Shown here piece after piece: positions 51,557 through 60,260 of a stretch of 64,000 bases of DNA. A program made the translations under genes and the position numbers. The DNA is from Bacteroidaceae bacterium (lineage in GTDB: Bacteria > Bacteroidota > Bacteroidia > Bacteroidales > Bacteroidaceae), in NCBI GenBank assembly GCA_017524545.1, contig JAFXVN010000083.1:36493-100492 (forward strand). The letters are read 5' to 3'. The notes under the pieces were generated by a model. That model was not told the DNA's origin and did not search any database. It saw only the letters and a list, made by a program, of their open reading frames with translations. The stretch's first letter is position 1. Every line of letters begins with the position of its first letter.

Positions 51557-54292
51557 ATGAACACGAGAAACATCCTTTCTGCACTGCTCCTGCTTGCAGC
51601 TTTCCAAGTCCGGGCAGCTCTCACAGCCTACGACCTGCGCTGCGAGCTGCTGCACCAGCCATGCGGCATCAACACGACTACACCGGCCCTGAGCTGGAAA
51701 CTGACCCAAGACCACAACGGCGTGCGGCAGTCGGCCTACCAGATTCTCGCCGCCACCCGACCCGAACTGCTCTCGGAGGACAAGGCCGACCTCTGGAACA
51801 GCGGTCGCGTGGAGAGCGGGCAGTCGATATGGATAAAGTACGAGGGCAAGCCGCTCGCGAGCCGTAGCGAGGTCTATTGGCAAGTGAAGGTTTGGGACGA
51901 GAACGGCAAGGGCGGCGACTGGGCGCGAGGCGCATGGTTCTCGGTCGGCATTCTCGACAAATCGCTTTGGCGGGGCAAGTACATCGGGATGCCGCGCGAG
52001 AATCGGAAGGTGCAGCCGCTTTTGCATAAGACGTTCGACTGCACGGATGCGAAAGCCCCTGCCTTCCTGCACATCAGCACGCTGGGCTACCACGAAATCT
52101 ACCTCAACGGCGAGCGCATCGGCGACGACGTGCTGGCGCCCTCCGTGGTAGAGTTCAGCAAACGGCACCAAGCGATGAGCTACAAGCTGGACGGGCGGCT
52201 TCGCGAGGGACGCAACGACCTTGTCATTTGGCTCGGGGGCGGCTTCTACGACAACCCGAAGATAGTGGGCGTTCGCGAAGGCGGTCCCTACGTCTTGGCA
52301 CAAATCGACCAGCAACGGGACGGCGGCTGGCAGACGCTCGTCGCCACCGATGGCAGCTGGCAGTCGCGGGGCAGCGGCTACTACGACGAGGGCATTGCCG
52401 GGGCATGGACGTTTGGCGGCGAGGTCGTCAACGCGGCGGAACTTCTGCCCGACTTCACCGCTCCGACGCTCGATGCTGTCACGTGGCAAGGGGTCTCGAC
52501 GATGGACTTGCCCGAACAGGAGATAACGCCGATGATGTGCGAACCGAACCGCATTATGATGGAAGTGGGGGCGCAGAAGGTCTGGCGCTTCGACGGCAAC
52601 AAATGGATGGTGGATATGGGACGCAGCATCGTGGGCTGGACGCGCATCCGCCTCGGCAAGCTCCGCAAGGGGCAGCGCATCACCATCAGCTACTGCGACA
52701 TGCTGGCCATGAGCGGCGACTTCGACGAGGGCGTTTTCACCGACCACTACATCGCCAGCGGCGAGGGCGAAGAGGTGTTCCTGAACAAGTTCAACTACCA
52801 CGCCTACCGCTACATCAAGATAGAGGGACTCGACCGCCAGCCTGCCCTCGCAGACATCGCGGGAATGCTCATACACACGGGCTACGAGCGGGGGGCTTCG
52901 TTCGTCTGCAGCGACAAAGACCTCTGCGCCATCCACGACATGGTGCACTACACGTTCCGCTGCCTGACGCTGGGCGGCTACATGGTCGATTGTCCGCACA
53001 TCGAGCGTCAGGGCTACGGCGGCGACGGCAATGCCTCCATCCTCGCCGCACAGCTGCATTACGACATGTACCCGCTCTATCGCAACTGGCTGCAGGGCTA
53101 TACCGATGCGCAAGGCGACGATGGCGAGGTGCCGCACGTGGGGCCTGCTTTCTGGCAATGCGGCGGCGGCCCGTTCTGGTGCGCCTTCATCGCCAATGCC
53201 CCCTGGCAGACCTATCAGCAGTACGGCGACAAAAGGCTCCTCGAATGGTACTACCCCAACATGCAGCGCTACCTCGGTTACGCCGAGCAGTACATGCCCG
53301 ACGGTCTGCTGGCCGTTGAGCACCGATGGCCGAGCACGCGCCGCAAGGACTGGTTCCTCGGCGACTGGGCTTTGCCGAACGAGGAGCACCAGACGCATAC
53401 GGAATGCATCGACCTCGTGAACTCCTGCTCGATGAGCTGGGTGTATGGCATCATGTCAGCCACGGCAGAACTGCTTGGCAAGGCCGACGATGCACAGCTT
53501 TACCGGCAGAAGCAGACGGACATCAACCGCCTCATCCATGCCACATATTATAATAAGAAAGAAGCCACCTACGCCAAAGGCCTCCAGCTCGACCAGGCAT
53601 TCCCGCTCTTCGTTGGTGCCACGCCCGAAGACTTGCGACAGAAGGTGAACAATGCCCTGAAGCGCGAGACGTACGGTCGCTTCGACGGACACCTCTTCAC
53701 GGGACTGGTGGGCATCCCCATCCTGACGCAATGGTGCACGCAGGCAGGCAACGTGCAGCTCATGGCCGATATGCTGCGGCAGCACAGCTTCCCGGGGTAT
53801 CTCTATATGATAGACAACGGAGCCACGACAACCTGGGAGCACTGGATAGGCCGCCGCAGCCGCATCCACAACTGCTACAACGGCATCGGCTCGTGGTTCT
53901 ATCAGGCACTGGCAGGCATACAGGGCGATGCTTTGCAACCCGCCTACCGCCACTTCACCATACAGCCGCAGCTGCCCGACAGCCTCACCTTCGTCAAAGC
54001 CCTCAAACCCACGCCCTACGGAAACATCAGCGTAGAATGGAAACGCTCGGCCAGCACCTTCGACCTGCGCCTCACCATTCCCGTCGGCACCACAGCCACC
54101 GTGCTCTGCCCAAAGGAACTCAATACCGAGTCTGTCGAGATGGCGCCCAAGAGCCTCAACCGCACCGGACTCGTCTTCAACGAGAAGCAACGCGACCGTA
54201 AGCCCGACCCGGAGCCGACGCGCTACAACCCCGCCGACCCCATCGAACTGGGCAGCGGCACCCATCGCCTCATCTACAGGCTGAAGAAATAA
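51557..54292 (+). CDS. Alpha-L-rhamnosidase (GH78 family)
   Basis: A signal peptide (MNTRNILSALLLLAAFQVRA) and the four-part GH78 layout are visible in 911 residues: an N-terminal beta domain (LRCELLHQPCGINTTTPALSW), a rhamnosidase-N domain (LHISTLGYHEIYLNGERIGDD), the (alpha/alpha)6 catalytic domain with MVDCPHIERQGYGGDGNAS (general-acid Glu) and PFWCAFIANAPWQ, and a C-terminal beta sandwich (HFTIQPQLPDSLTFVKA). It removes terminal alpha-L-rhamnose from plant glycans or glycosides in the periplasm or at the surface. No SusC/D pair is adjacent. The gene is clearly GC-rich, in sharp contrast to the restriction genes just left. It ends 7 nt from the converging lptB. Confidence 0.93.
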   Translation: MNTRNILSALLLLAAFQVRAALTAYDLRCELLHQPCGINTTTPALSWKLTQDHNGVRQSAYQILAATRPELLSEDKADLWNSGRVESGQSIWIKYEGKPLASRSEVYWQVKVWDENGKGGDWARGAWFSVGILDKSLWRGKYIGMPRENRKVQPLLHKTFDCTDAKAPAFLHISTLGYHEIYLNGERIGDDVLAPSVVEFSKRHQAMSYKLDGRLREGRNDLVIWLGGGFYDNPKIVGVREGGPYVLAQIDQQRDGGWQTLVATDGSWQSRGSGYYDEGIAGAWTFGGEVVNAAELLPDFTAPTLDAVTWQGVSTMDLPEQEITPMMCEPNRIMMEVGAQKVWRFDGNKWMVDMGRSIVGWTRIRLGKLRKGQRITISYCDMLAMSGDFDEGVFTDHYIASGEGEEVFLNKFNYHAYRYIKIEGLDRQPALADIAGMLIHTGYERGASFVCSDKDLCAIHDMVHYTFRCLTLGGYMVDCPHIERQGYGGDGNASILAAQLHYDMYPLYRNWLQGYTDAQGDDGEVPHVGPAFWQCGGGPFWCAFIANAPWQTYQQYGDKRLLEWYYPNMQRYLGYAEQYMPDGLLAVEHRWPSTRRKDWFLGDWALPNEEHQTHTECIDLVNSCSMSWVYGIMSATAELLGKADDAQLYRQKQTDINRLIHATYYNKKEATYAKGLQLDQAFPLFVGATPEDLRQKVNNALKRETYGRFDGHLFTGLVGIPILTQWCTQAGNVQLMADMLRQHSFPGYLYMIDNGATTTWEHWIGRRSRIHNCYNGIGSWFYQALAGIQGDALQPAYRHFTIQPQLPDSLTFVKALKPTPYGNISVEWKRSASTFDLRLTIPVGTTATVLCPKELNTESVEMAPKSLNRTGLVFNEKQRDRKPDPEPTRYNPADPIELGSGTHRLIYRLKK

Positions 54293-54299
54293 AGTTTAT

Positions 54300-55151
54300 T
54301 TAAGTTTCGGAAGCTTCGCTTGCGGCAGCACGCTCCATTTCCATCTGCTGGAAGTCCTTTAGGCGCAACACGAAGCTGCGGGTGAGGTACTTGTCGAGGA
54401 CAACAGGATTGACGCTAAGTTCCTGCGGGGTGCCGTGGAAAAGGATTTGACCCTCGAAGAGAAGGTAGGCACGGTCGGTGATGCAAAGCGTCTCTTCCAC
54501 GTTGTGGTCGGTGATGAGGACGCCGATGTTCCTTCGTTTCAGCTTCCAGACGATATACTGGATGTCCTCGACGGCAATGGGGTCGACTCCGGCAAAAGGC
54601 TCGTCGAGCATGATAAACTTCGGGTCGATGGCAAGGCAGCGGGCAATCTCCGTACGGCGGCGTTCACCACCGCTCAAGCGGTCGCCCAAGTTCTTGCGCA
54701 CCTTTTCGAGGTGGAACTCGCTGATGAGACTTTCGAGCTTCTCGCGCTGATAGGCACGCGGCTTGCCTGTCATTTCGAGCACGCTGGCAATGTTGTCCTC
54801 GACGCTCATTTTGCGAAACACACTGGCCTCCTGCGCCAAATAGCCGATGCCGCGACGTGCACGCTGATAGACAGGCAGATTGGTTATCTCCTCGTCGCCA
54901 ATGAAGATATGCCCGGCATTGGGAATAACCAGGCCTGTGGTCATATAGAAAGAGGTCGTCTTGCCCGCACCATTAGGCCCCAGCAAGCCCACAATCTCAC
55001 CCTGACGAACATCAAAGGTGACGTTGTTCACCACTGTTCGCTTGCCATATATCTTGACAAGTCCTTCGCTGCGAAGCTGGAGGCCTCCCCCTTCCCCTCC
55101 AAAAGAGGGGGGAACGGCGGTTGCATGATTCTGTTCTAATGTTTTGTCCAT
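54300..55151 (-). CDS. lptB: LPS export ABC transporter ATP-binding protein
   Basis: The ATPase motifs are Walker A GLLGPNGAGKTTSF, Q-loop GYLAQEASVFRKMS, signature LSGGERRRTEIAR, Walker B FIMLDEPFAGVDP and the switch histidine in ITDHNVEET. The LptB-specific DEPFAGVDPIAVEDIQ is present. It powers extraction of lipopolysaccharide from the inner membrane with LptF/G, which are not in the window. The first ~27 residues (including AVPPSFGGEGGG) are not part of the family and come from a GC-rich palindromic element at 55083-55114. The domain proper starts near LRSEGLVKIYGKR. The start codon lies 1 nt before the Mla-like ATPase gene's stop codon region, so the genes are adjacent in one operon. Confidence 0.93.
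   Translation of the reverse strand: MDKTLEQNHATAVPPSFGGEGGGLQLRSEGLVKIYGKRTVVNNVTFDVRQGEIVGLLGPNGAGKTTSFYMTTGLVIPNAGHIFIGDEEITNLPVYQRARRGIGYLAQEASVFRKMSVEDNIASVLEMTGKPRAYQREKLESLISEFHLEKVRKNLGDRLSGGERRRTEIARCLAIDPKFIMLDEPFAGVDPIAVEDIQYIVWKLKRRNIGVLITDHNVEETLCITDRAYLLFEGQILFHGTPQELSVNPVVLDKYLTRSFVLRLKDFQQMEMERAAASEASET
55083..55114 (-). repeat. GC-rich palindromic element at the 5' end of lptB
   Basis: GCCTCCCCC then CCCCTCC/GGGGGG hairpin. In frame, encoding PPSFGGEGGG. It points opposite to the copy at 55199 in the neighbouring gene, so the pair flanks the gene junction. Confidence 0.75.
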
Positions 55152-55152
55152 C

Positions 55153-55977
55153 TTAGTTTTCTTGTGTCGGTTCTTCGCGAAGCTCAGGCGCAGGCGTTTC
55201 TCCCCTCCTTGGGAGGGGTTGGGGGAGGCTCTCTTCCTTCACCTTCCTCAGCAGGTCGCTGGCGAAGATAAAGGAGTTGAGCTTTTCGTTGGTGGCGGTC
55301 ATTATCTCGTCCTTCGAGCCTTCCCACTCTTTGTGGCCGTCGCAAATGTAGAGGATGCTCTCGCCAATGCCCAGCACAGAGTTCATGTCGTGCGTGTTGA
55401 TGATGGTGGTCATGCCGTACTCGTGGGTGATGCTGCTGATGAGGTCGTCGATGACGAGGCTCGTCTTGGGGTCAAGGCCGGAGTTCGGTTCGTCGCAGAA
55501 CAAGTACTTGGGATTGAGGGCGATGGCGCGGGCAATAGCCACACGCTTCTGCATACCGCCGCTTATCTCGCCCGGCATCTTCTCTTCAGCACCTTTCAGG
55601 TTGACACGCTCCAGACAGAAGCGGGCACGGCGGATGCGGTCGGCCTCGTTCATGTCCGAGAACATGTCGAGGGGGAACATGACGTTCTCCAGCACGGTCA
55701 TCGAATCGAAGAGTGCGGCACTCTGGAATATCATGCCCATCTCGCGCCGCAACATGACCCGCTCCTTTTTCGCCATCGTCACGAAGTCGCGTCCATCATA
55801 GAGCACCTTGCCCCGTGTAGGGGTAAAGAGGCCGACGATGTTCTTCATCAGCACCGTCTTGCCGGATCCCGACTGGCCGATGATGAGGTTCGTCTGCCCG
55901 TCGCGGAAGACCATGTTGATGTCCATGAGAACATCGCGTCCGTCGAAACTCTTGTATAGATGCTGAACTTCTATCAT
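55153..55977 (-). CDS. Mla-like ABC transporter ATP-binding protein
   Basis: ABC ATPase of the MlaF/Mkl type: Walker A IIGQSGSGKTVLMKN, signature ISGGMQKRVAIARA, Walker B YLFCDEPNSGLDP and HDMNSVLG. The ISGGMQKR form is typical of the lipid-trafficking group that works with an MlaE permease, encoded just upstream at 56091. Together they move phospholipids between membranes. No MlaD-type substrate protein is found here. The last ~25 residues (SLPQPLPRRGE and beyond) are outside the family and arise from the element at 55199-55229. Confidence 0.88.
   Translation of the reverse strand: MIEVQHLYKSFDGRDVLMDINMVFRDGQTNLIIGQSGSGKTVLMKNIVGLFTPTRGKVLYDGRDFVTMAKKERVMLRREMGMIFQSAALFDSMTVLENVMFPLDMFSDMNEADRIRRARFCLERVNLKGAEEKMPGEISGGMQKRVAIARAIALNPKYLFCDEPNSGLDPKTSLVIDDLISSITHEYGMTTIINTHDMNSVLGIGESILYICDGHKEWEGSKDEIMTATNEKLNSFIFASDLLRKVKEESLPQPLPRRGETPAPELREEPTQEN
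55199..55229 (-). repeat. GC-rich palindromic element at the 3' end of the Mla-like ATPase gene
   Basis: CTCCCCTCCTTGGGAGGGG followed by TTGGGGGAGGC, one of the best-preserved copies. In frame, encoding SLPQPLPRRGE in the C-terminal tail. Confidence 0.8.
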
Positions 55978-55994
55978 GTCTTTCTTTGATTTAT

Positions 55995-56097
55995 AGTTAA
56001 GAATTAAGAGTTAAGAATTAAGAAAAATAGTTTTGGGTTCTTGATATTCGGGAAGCTGTGGTATCTTTCTTAATTCTTAATTCTTAACTCTTAACTT
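55995..56097. repeat. Inverted heptamer arrays between Mla-like permease and ATPase genes
   Basis: The left arm (55995-56025) is made of TTAAGAA/TTAAGAG units and the right arm (56066-56097) of their complements, pairing over ~25 bp around a 40 nt loop. The right arm contains the last codons and stop of the permease gene (56091-56093). In RNA this would be a long A-U-rich hairpin between two operon genes. Confidence 0.8.
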
Positions 56098-56834
56098 AAT
56101 AAGGATGTTAGGAATATATCGGAGAAGAGGATGAGCATACTGCTCGACACGACGGCATTGGTGCTTGCCTTGCCCACATCGAAGCTGCCGCCCTCCACAT
56201 AGTAGCCGTAATAGGAGGCCACGCTGCTGATGATGAAGGCGAAGACGATGCTCTTGATGATGCTCATCCACACATACCAGGAGTTGAAGCTGTGGAGCAG
56301 GCCGATAGTCAGGTCGTCGGGGGTGATGATGCCGGCAATGGCAGTGGCATACGCTCCGATAAAGCCGGAAACGATGCTGAAGACGACGAGGAAGGGAATC
56401 ATCGTCATCATGCCTACCACCTTGGGCAGGATGAGGAAGGAAGCCGAGTTGACGCCCATGATTTCGAGTGCGTCTATCTGCTGAGTGACGCGCATCGTGC
56501 CTATCTCGGATGCGATGTTCGAGCCGACCTTGCCCGCAAGAATGAGACACATGATGCTCGACGAGAACTCCAGCAGCATGATTTCGCGCGTCGTGTAGCC
56601 AGTGGTGAATGTCGGCATCCAAGGGCTCTGGATGTTGAGCTTAATCTGGATGCAGATGACGGCACCTATGAAGAAGCTGATGAGCAGCACAATGCCAATG
56701 GAATCCACACCAAGCGACCCCATCTCGCGGACATACTGCCGCAAGAACATCCGCCACCGCTCGGGCAGGCTCAACACCCTTCCCATGAGCTGCAAGTATC
56801 GGCCAAAGGCGGCCAGCCACTTCACTACAAACAC
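56091..56834 (-). CDS. MlaE-family lipid ABC transporter permease
   Basis: 247 residues with five hydrophobic helices and the MlaE signatures GVDSIGIVLLISFFIGAVICIQ, GKVGSNIASEIGTMRVTQQIDALEIMGVNS and PLLVVFSIVSGF-like segments. It forms the membrane part of a lipid transporter with the ATPase encoded next. Its extreme C-terminus lies in the heptamer array. Confidence 0.93.
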   Translation of the reverse strand: MFVVKWLAAFGRYLQLMGRVLSLPERWRMFLRQYVREMGSLGVDSIGIVLLISFFIGAVICIQIKLNIQSPWMPTFTTGYTTREIMLLEFSSSIMCLILAGKVGSNIASEIGTMRVTQQIDALEIMGVNSASFLILPKVVGMMTMIPFLVVFSIVSGFIGAYATAIAGIITPDDLTIGLLHSFNSWYVWMSIIKSIVFAFIISSVASYYGYYVEGGSFDVGKASTNAVVSSSMLILFSDIFLTSLLS

Positions 56835-56837
56835 CTC

Positions 56838-56918
56838 TGTGATTTACGATTTGACGATTTACGATTTACGATTTGTTTCTCCCTAATCCCTATTCCCTAT
56901 TCTCTAATCTCTAATCCT
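56838..56918. repeat. TTTACGA and CCCTATT heptamer arrays
   Basis: The gap between the M16 protease and the permease is filled by TTTACGA units followed by TCTAATC/CCTATTC units. No promoter box is seen; the genes may be one transcript. Confidence 0.7.
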
Positions 56919-56920
56919 CA

Positions 56921-59731
56921 CTACTCCTTAACCGGTGTTTCCATGCCAACAACCAGGCGGTTGCCTGCACCGAAGATGTACTGAGCCGTCTGCTTGATGT
57001 CCTCGATAGTGACACTCTGCACGCACTCTTCGTAGCCTTCCACAAACTCCTGGTTGAAGCGCGACTTCGAGACGAGGCTGTTCATCCAGTAACCATTGTT
57101 CTTGAGGTCTTCCTGATGCGAGCGGAGCATGTATTCCTTTATCTTGCCGAGGTTCTCTTCTGTCGGGCCTTCTGCCATCATCTTCTTGATGCCATCATAG
57201 ACGACAGCTGTCATGGCCTCGCGCTTCTCCGGGGCTGTCGGCAGGGCGATTTGCACCATTGCAATCTCCTCTGGATAGTCAGAGAGGCTGGAATTGACAG
57301 GCACGCCGTACGCTCCGCCGTTGTCCTCGCGGACACTCTCCGTGTAGAGCATCGTCAGAGCCTGCTGGAGCATATCGACGAGGATGTCGTTCTTCAGCGT
57401 TTCCTTCATAGGAGCATGATAGACGAAGATATTCAGGGAGTTGGGGGTGTCCTGCTCCTTGGTGAAATAACATTCGCGTTCGCCCTTACGGACACGCTGG
57501 TCGATGGACTTGTACGCCTCCTTCTTGCCCTTTGCAGGGAGTGCGCCAAGATACTTGGCAAGCAATGGAGCCACAGAATCGGCATTGACGTCGCCTACCA
57601 TGTAGAACTCGAAGTCGCCGGCATTGGCAAAGCGCTCGCGATAGATTTCAAGCAGGCGGTCGTAGCTGATGCGGTCGAGGTCTTCCACCCTCGTGCGCTT
57701 TGCACGCACATTGTTATCGTAAACGACGCTGACAACACTGTCGGTGAGTGCCGTCCTCGGGTCGAGTTCCTGGTTCTTCAATGTGTTGCGGGTGCGCTCC
57801 ATTGCAGAGGTGAAGGCATCATCGTCGCGACGGGGCGAAGTGAAGCAGAGGTAGGTGAGCTGGAGCATCGTCTCCAAATCCTTCTTCACACAGTTGCCCT
57901 CGATGCCCTCGGTGCGGGCACCGACACTTGCCGAAGCACCTGCCTGAATGCCTGCAAGCTTCTTGTTCAAATCAATGGCAGAGAAGCTGCCCAATCCGCC
58001 CTGACGAACCAAACCCACGTTGCTGGTGTTGATGTATTCGTCGTTGCTGTAGAGGCTGTTGCCGCCCCAAGATGTGGCGCGGAAGATTATCTTGTTGGGA
58101 CTATAGTCGGTCTGCTTGACGTGAATTTTCATGCCATTGGAGAGGGTGATGAGCTTGGCACCGTAGATGTCGTCGGTAATCTTCTTGACCTTCACTTTGC
58201 TCTTCAGTTCTGGCACCAAAGGCTCTGTGCTGACTTCCTCGGTGAAGGCATCTATCTGCTCGCCATCGACTTCTGTCATTGCCGTCAGCACTTCCTGCTC
58301 TGTGGGAAGCGTAAGGCCTTCCTTCTCCGGCATAAAGACGACGATGGCACGATTGTTATCCAAAGAGACTTGCGACAAAGTCTGGTTTATCGCATCAAGA
58401 GGGATGTTCGGCACAAGGGCATGCATCGTCTGGTGCATCCATTCAATACCGGCTGCTGGGTCATTGTCAAGGAAATGACGGACGTATGCATAAACCAAAG
58501 ATGTGTTTGTGCGCTTGTCGCGAGCTTCGTATGCAGCATCGATTTGCGACAAGTACTCCTGCTTGAAGCGCTCGTATTCGCTCTCTGTAAAGCCACTACG
58601 GACGGCACGGAGCAACTCGCGATATGCTGCCTTGATGCCTTCTGTGTAACGGTTCTCCTTCATGCTAACATCAAGCGAGAGAGCATCCTTCGTCTTTGCC
58701 ACAAAGAAGCTGCCAAAGTTGATGTCTGCACCAGAGAAGGGAGCATCTGCCTTGCGTGTAATCTCGTTGAGTCGCTCGTTGAGCATTCCTGCGATGGCAT
58801 CCTGCACAAAGTCCACGGCAATGAATGCCATCGTTCCTCTCATTTCGCGAGGCAGCGGGTCACTCTTGAACATGACAGAAGCCACCATGCCTGTGTATTC
58901 CTTGTCCTTGCCAATGAAAACGAGGGGCTCCTGGTTGTCGGGCACAGGGAACTCTTCGCGGACTGCGGCATCGGCTGGTGCGGGCGCAATGTCGGCAAAC
59001 ATCTCCTTCAGCTTCTGCTCGATGGCATCGGGGTCAACATCACCCACAATGACCAATGCCTGCAGGTCGGGACGATACCACTTGCGGTAGTAGCTGCGCA
59101 GGGTCTCGTACGGGAAGTTCTTCACCACCTCCATCGTGCCTATGGGCATACGATTGGCGTACTTGCTGTCCTTGCAAATGGTGGGCAAAGCCGCTTCATA
59201 CAGTCGCATCTGAGCACTGCGGCGCACACGCCACTCTTCCTCGATAACACCGCGCTCCTTGTCGATTTCTTTGTCCTCGAGCAAGAGGTCGTGGCTCCAG
59301 TCGTGCAGGATGAGCAGACAGGAGTCGATGGCACCTGCCGTCTCGACGTTCACATTATTTATATTATAGACGGTTTCGTCGAAGGCAGTATAAGCATTAA
59401 GGTTCTCGCCGAACTTCACGCCGATGCGCTCCAAGTACTGCTTCAGGGCATCGCCTGGAAAGTGTGTTGTGCCGTTGAAGCACATGTGCTCCAGGAAGTG
59501 GGCAAGGCCGCGCTGGTCGTCCTCCTCTTGCATGGAACCCACGCGCTGGGCAATGTAGAAGTCGCAACGCTTCTCCGGCCACTCGTTGTGACGGATGTAA
59601 TAGGTCAGGCCATTCTCCAACTTGCCTACCTTTACCGCTGGGTCAAGAGGCACAGGCGGCATCTGCATTTGCTGGGCACTGGCACTAATAAACAATAGAC
59701 AACAAACAAAAAATAATAACTGACGTTTCAT
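56921..59731 (-). CDS. M16-family (insulinase/pitrilysin) zinc protease
   Basis: A signal peptide (MKRQLLFFVCCLLFISASAQ) directs it to the periplasm. The inverted zinc motif HxxEH is H78-FL-E81-H82 in AHFLEHMCFNGTTHFPG, with the downstream glutamate in KERGVIEEEW. The 936 residues hold two tandem M16 halves of four domains, the second without a zinc site, as in pitrilysin-like single-chain enzymes. These enclose and degrade small peptides. It follows the lipoprotein gene at 59789 in the same direction. Confidence 0.95.
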   Translation of the reverse strand: MKRQLLFFVCCLLFISASAQQMQMPPVPLDPAVKVGKLENGLTYYIRHNEWPEKRCDFYIAQRVGSMQEEDDQRGLAHFLEHMCFNGTTHFPGDALKQYLERIGVKFGENLNAYTAFDETVYNINNVNVETAGAIDSCLLILHDWSHDLLLEDKEIDKERGVIEEEWRVRRSAQMRLYEAALPTICKDSKYANRMPIGTMEVVKNFPYETLRSYYRKWYRPDLQALVIVGDVDPDAIEQKLKEMFADIAPAPADAAVREEFPVPDNQEPLVFIGKDKEYTGMVASVMFKSDPLPREMRGTMAFIAVDFVQDAIAGMLNERLNEITRKADAPFSGADINFGSFFVAKTKDALSLDVSMKENRYTEGIKAAYRELLRAVRSGFTESEYERFKQEYLSQIDAAYEARDKRTNTSLVYAYVRHFLDNDPAAGIEWMHQTMHALVPNIPLDAINQTLSQVSLDNNRAIVVFMPEKEGLTLPTEQEVLTAMTEVDGEQIDAFTEEVSTEPLVPELKSKVKVKKITDDIYGAKLITLSNGMKIHVKQTDYSPNKIIFRATSWGGNSLYSNDEYINTSNVGLVRQGGLGSFSAIDLNKKLAGIQAGASASVGARTEGIEGNCVKKDLETMLQLTYLCFTSPRRDDDAFTSAMERTRNTLKNQELDPRTALTDSVVSVVYDNNVRAKRTRVEDLDRISYDRLLEIYRERFANAGDFEFYMVGDVNADSVAPLLAKYLGALPAKGKKEAYKSIDQRVRKGERECYFTKEQDTPNSLNIFVYHAPMKETLKNDILVDMLQQALTMLYTESVREDNGGAYGVPVNSSLSDYPEEIAMVQIALPTAPEKREAMTAVVYDGIKKMMAEGPTEENLGKIKEYMLRSHQEDLKNNGYWMNSLVSKSRFNQEFVEGYEECVQSVTIEDIKQTAQYIFGAGNRLVVGMETPVKE

Positions 59732-59788
59732 TTCCTTATTTTGAATTTATTTGTTTTGAATTTTGAATTTATTCATTTTGAATTGCCC

Positions 59789-60184
59789 CTATGGGGTCCA
59801 CATCTTCCACCCTTCTTCCGTCAGCACGAGGGGCAGTTCTATCTGTTCGAGGGTGCTGTCGGAAAATTGCAGCTGCAGCATGACAACAGCTGTGCTGTCC
59901 GCCGCGATGCTGTCGCTCAACGCCGTGACACCGGCAAGGCTCCGCATTTCATCGCCCTGCATGAACTGCGCCGTGGCATCCCTCAGCTGGCTGCGGAAGC
60001 TCTCGGGCATATCCTTCGCACTGGCATAGCCATCAACGAAACCCTGGTAGTCGCCCCTGATGAGCATCGAATAATACTCCACCGCCGCCTCGCGAGCTGC
60101 CTCGTGGGTGTAGAGACCCTTGGTGCAGGCAAAAAGCAGTAGTAAGAATGAAAAAATGAAAAAATGAAAGAATGAAGTTTTCAT
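59789..60184 (-). CDS. Small lipoprotein, DUF4878-like
   Basis: I place the start at ATG 60184, giving a lipoprotein signal (MKTSFFHFFIFSFLLLLFAC) and a ~110-residue domain (EAAVEYYSMLIRGDYQGFVDG, then MQLQF-like strands and EEGWKMW) of the cystatin/NTF2-like type seen in DUF4878 and related lipoproteins. Function is unknown. The core of the signal peptide is encoded by TTTTTCAT-type heptamers continuous with the repeat array upstream, and a longer frame to 60229 would only add more of that repeat. Confidence 0.72.
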   Translation of the reverse strand: MKTSFFHFFIFSFLLLLFACTKGLYTHEAAREAAVEYYSMLIRGDYQGFVDGYASAKDMPESFRSQLRDATAQFMQGDEMRSLAGVTALSDSIAADSTAVVMLQLQFSDSTLEQIELPLVLTEEGWKMWTP

Positions 60185-60258
60185 CTTTTCACTCTTCACT
60201 ATTCCTTTTATTCCTTCCGACCTTTTCATTCTTTCATTCTTTTATTTTTTCATTCTTC
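60140..60258. repeat. TTTTTCAT heptamer array running into a signal peptide
   Basis: Units of GAAAAAAT/GAAAGAAT and CTTTTCA/TTTCATTC fill the gap between der and the lipoprotein gene, and continue into the first ~15 codons of that gene. Confidence 0.75.
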
Positions 60259-60260
60259 AA

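Noticed and set aside
57116-59698. 860-codon open frame on the plus strand opposite the M16 protease
   Set aside because: It is a codon-bias shadow of a clear protease gene; no promoter, ribosome site or protein similarity. The same holds for antisense frames at 4990-5829, 8389-9012 and 51548-53398.
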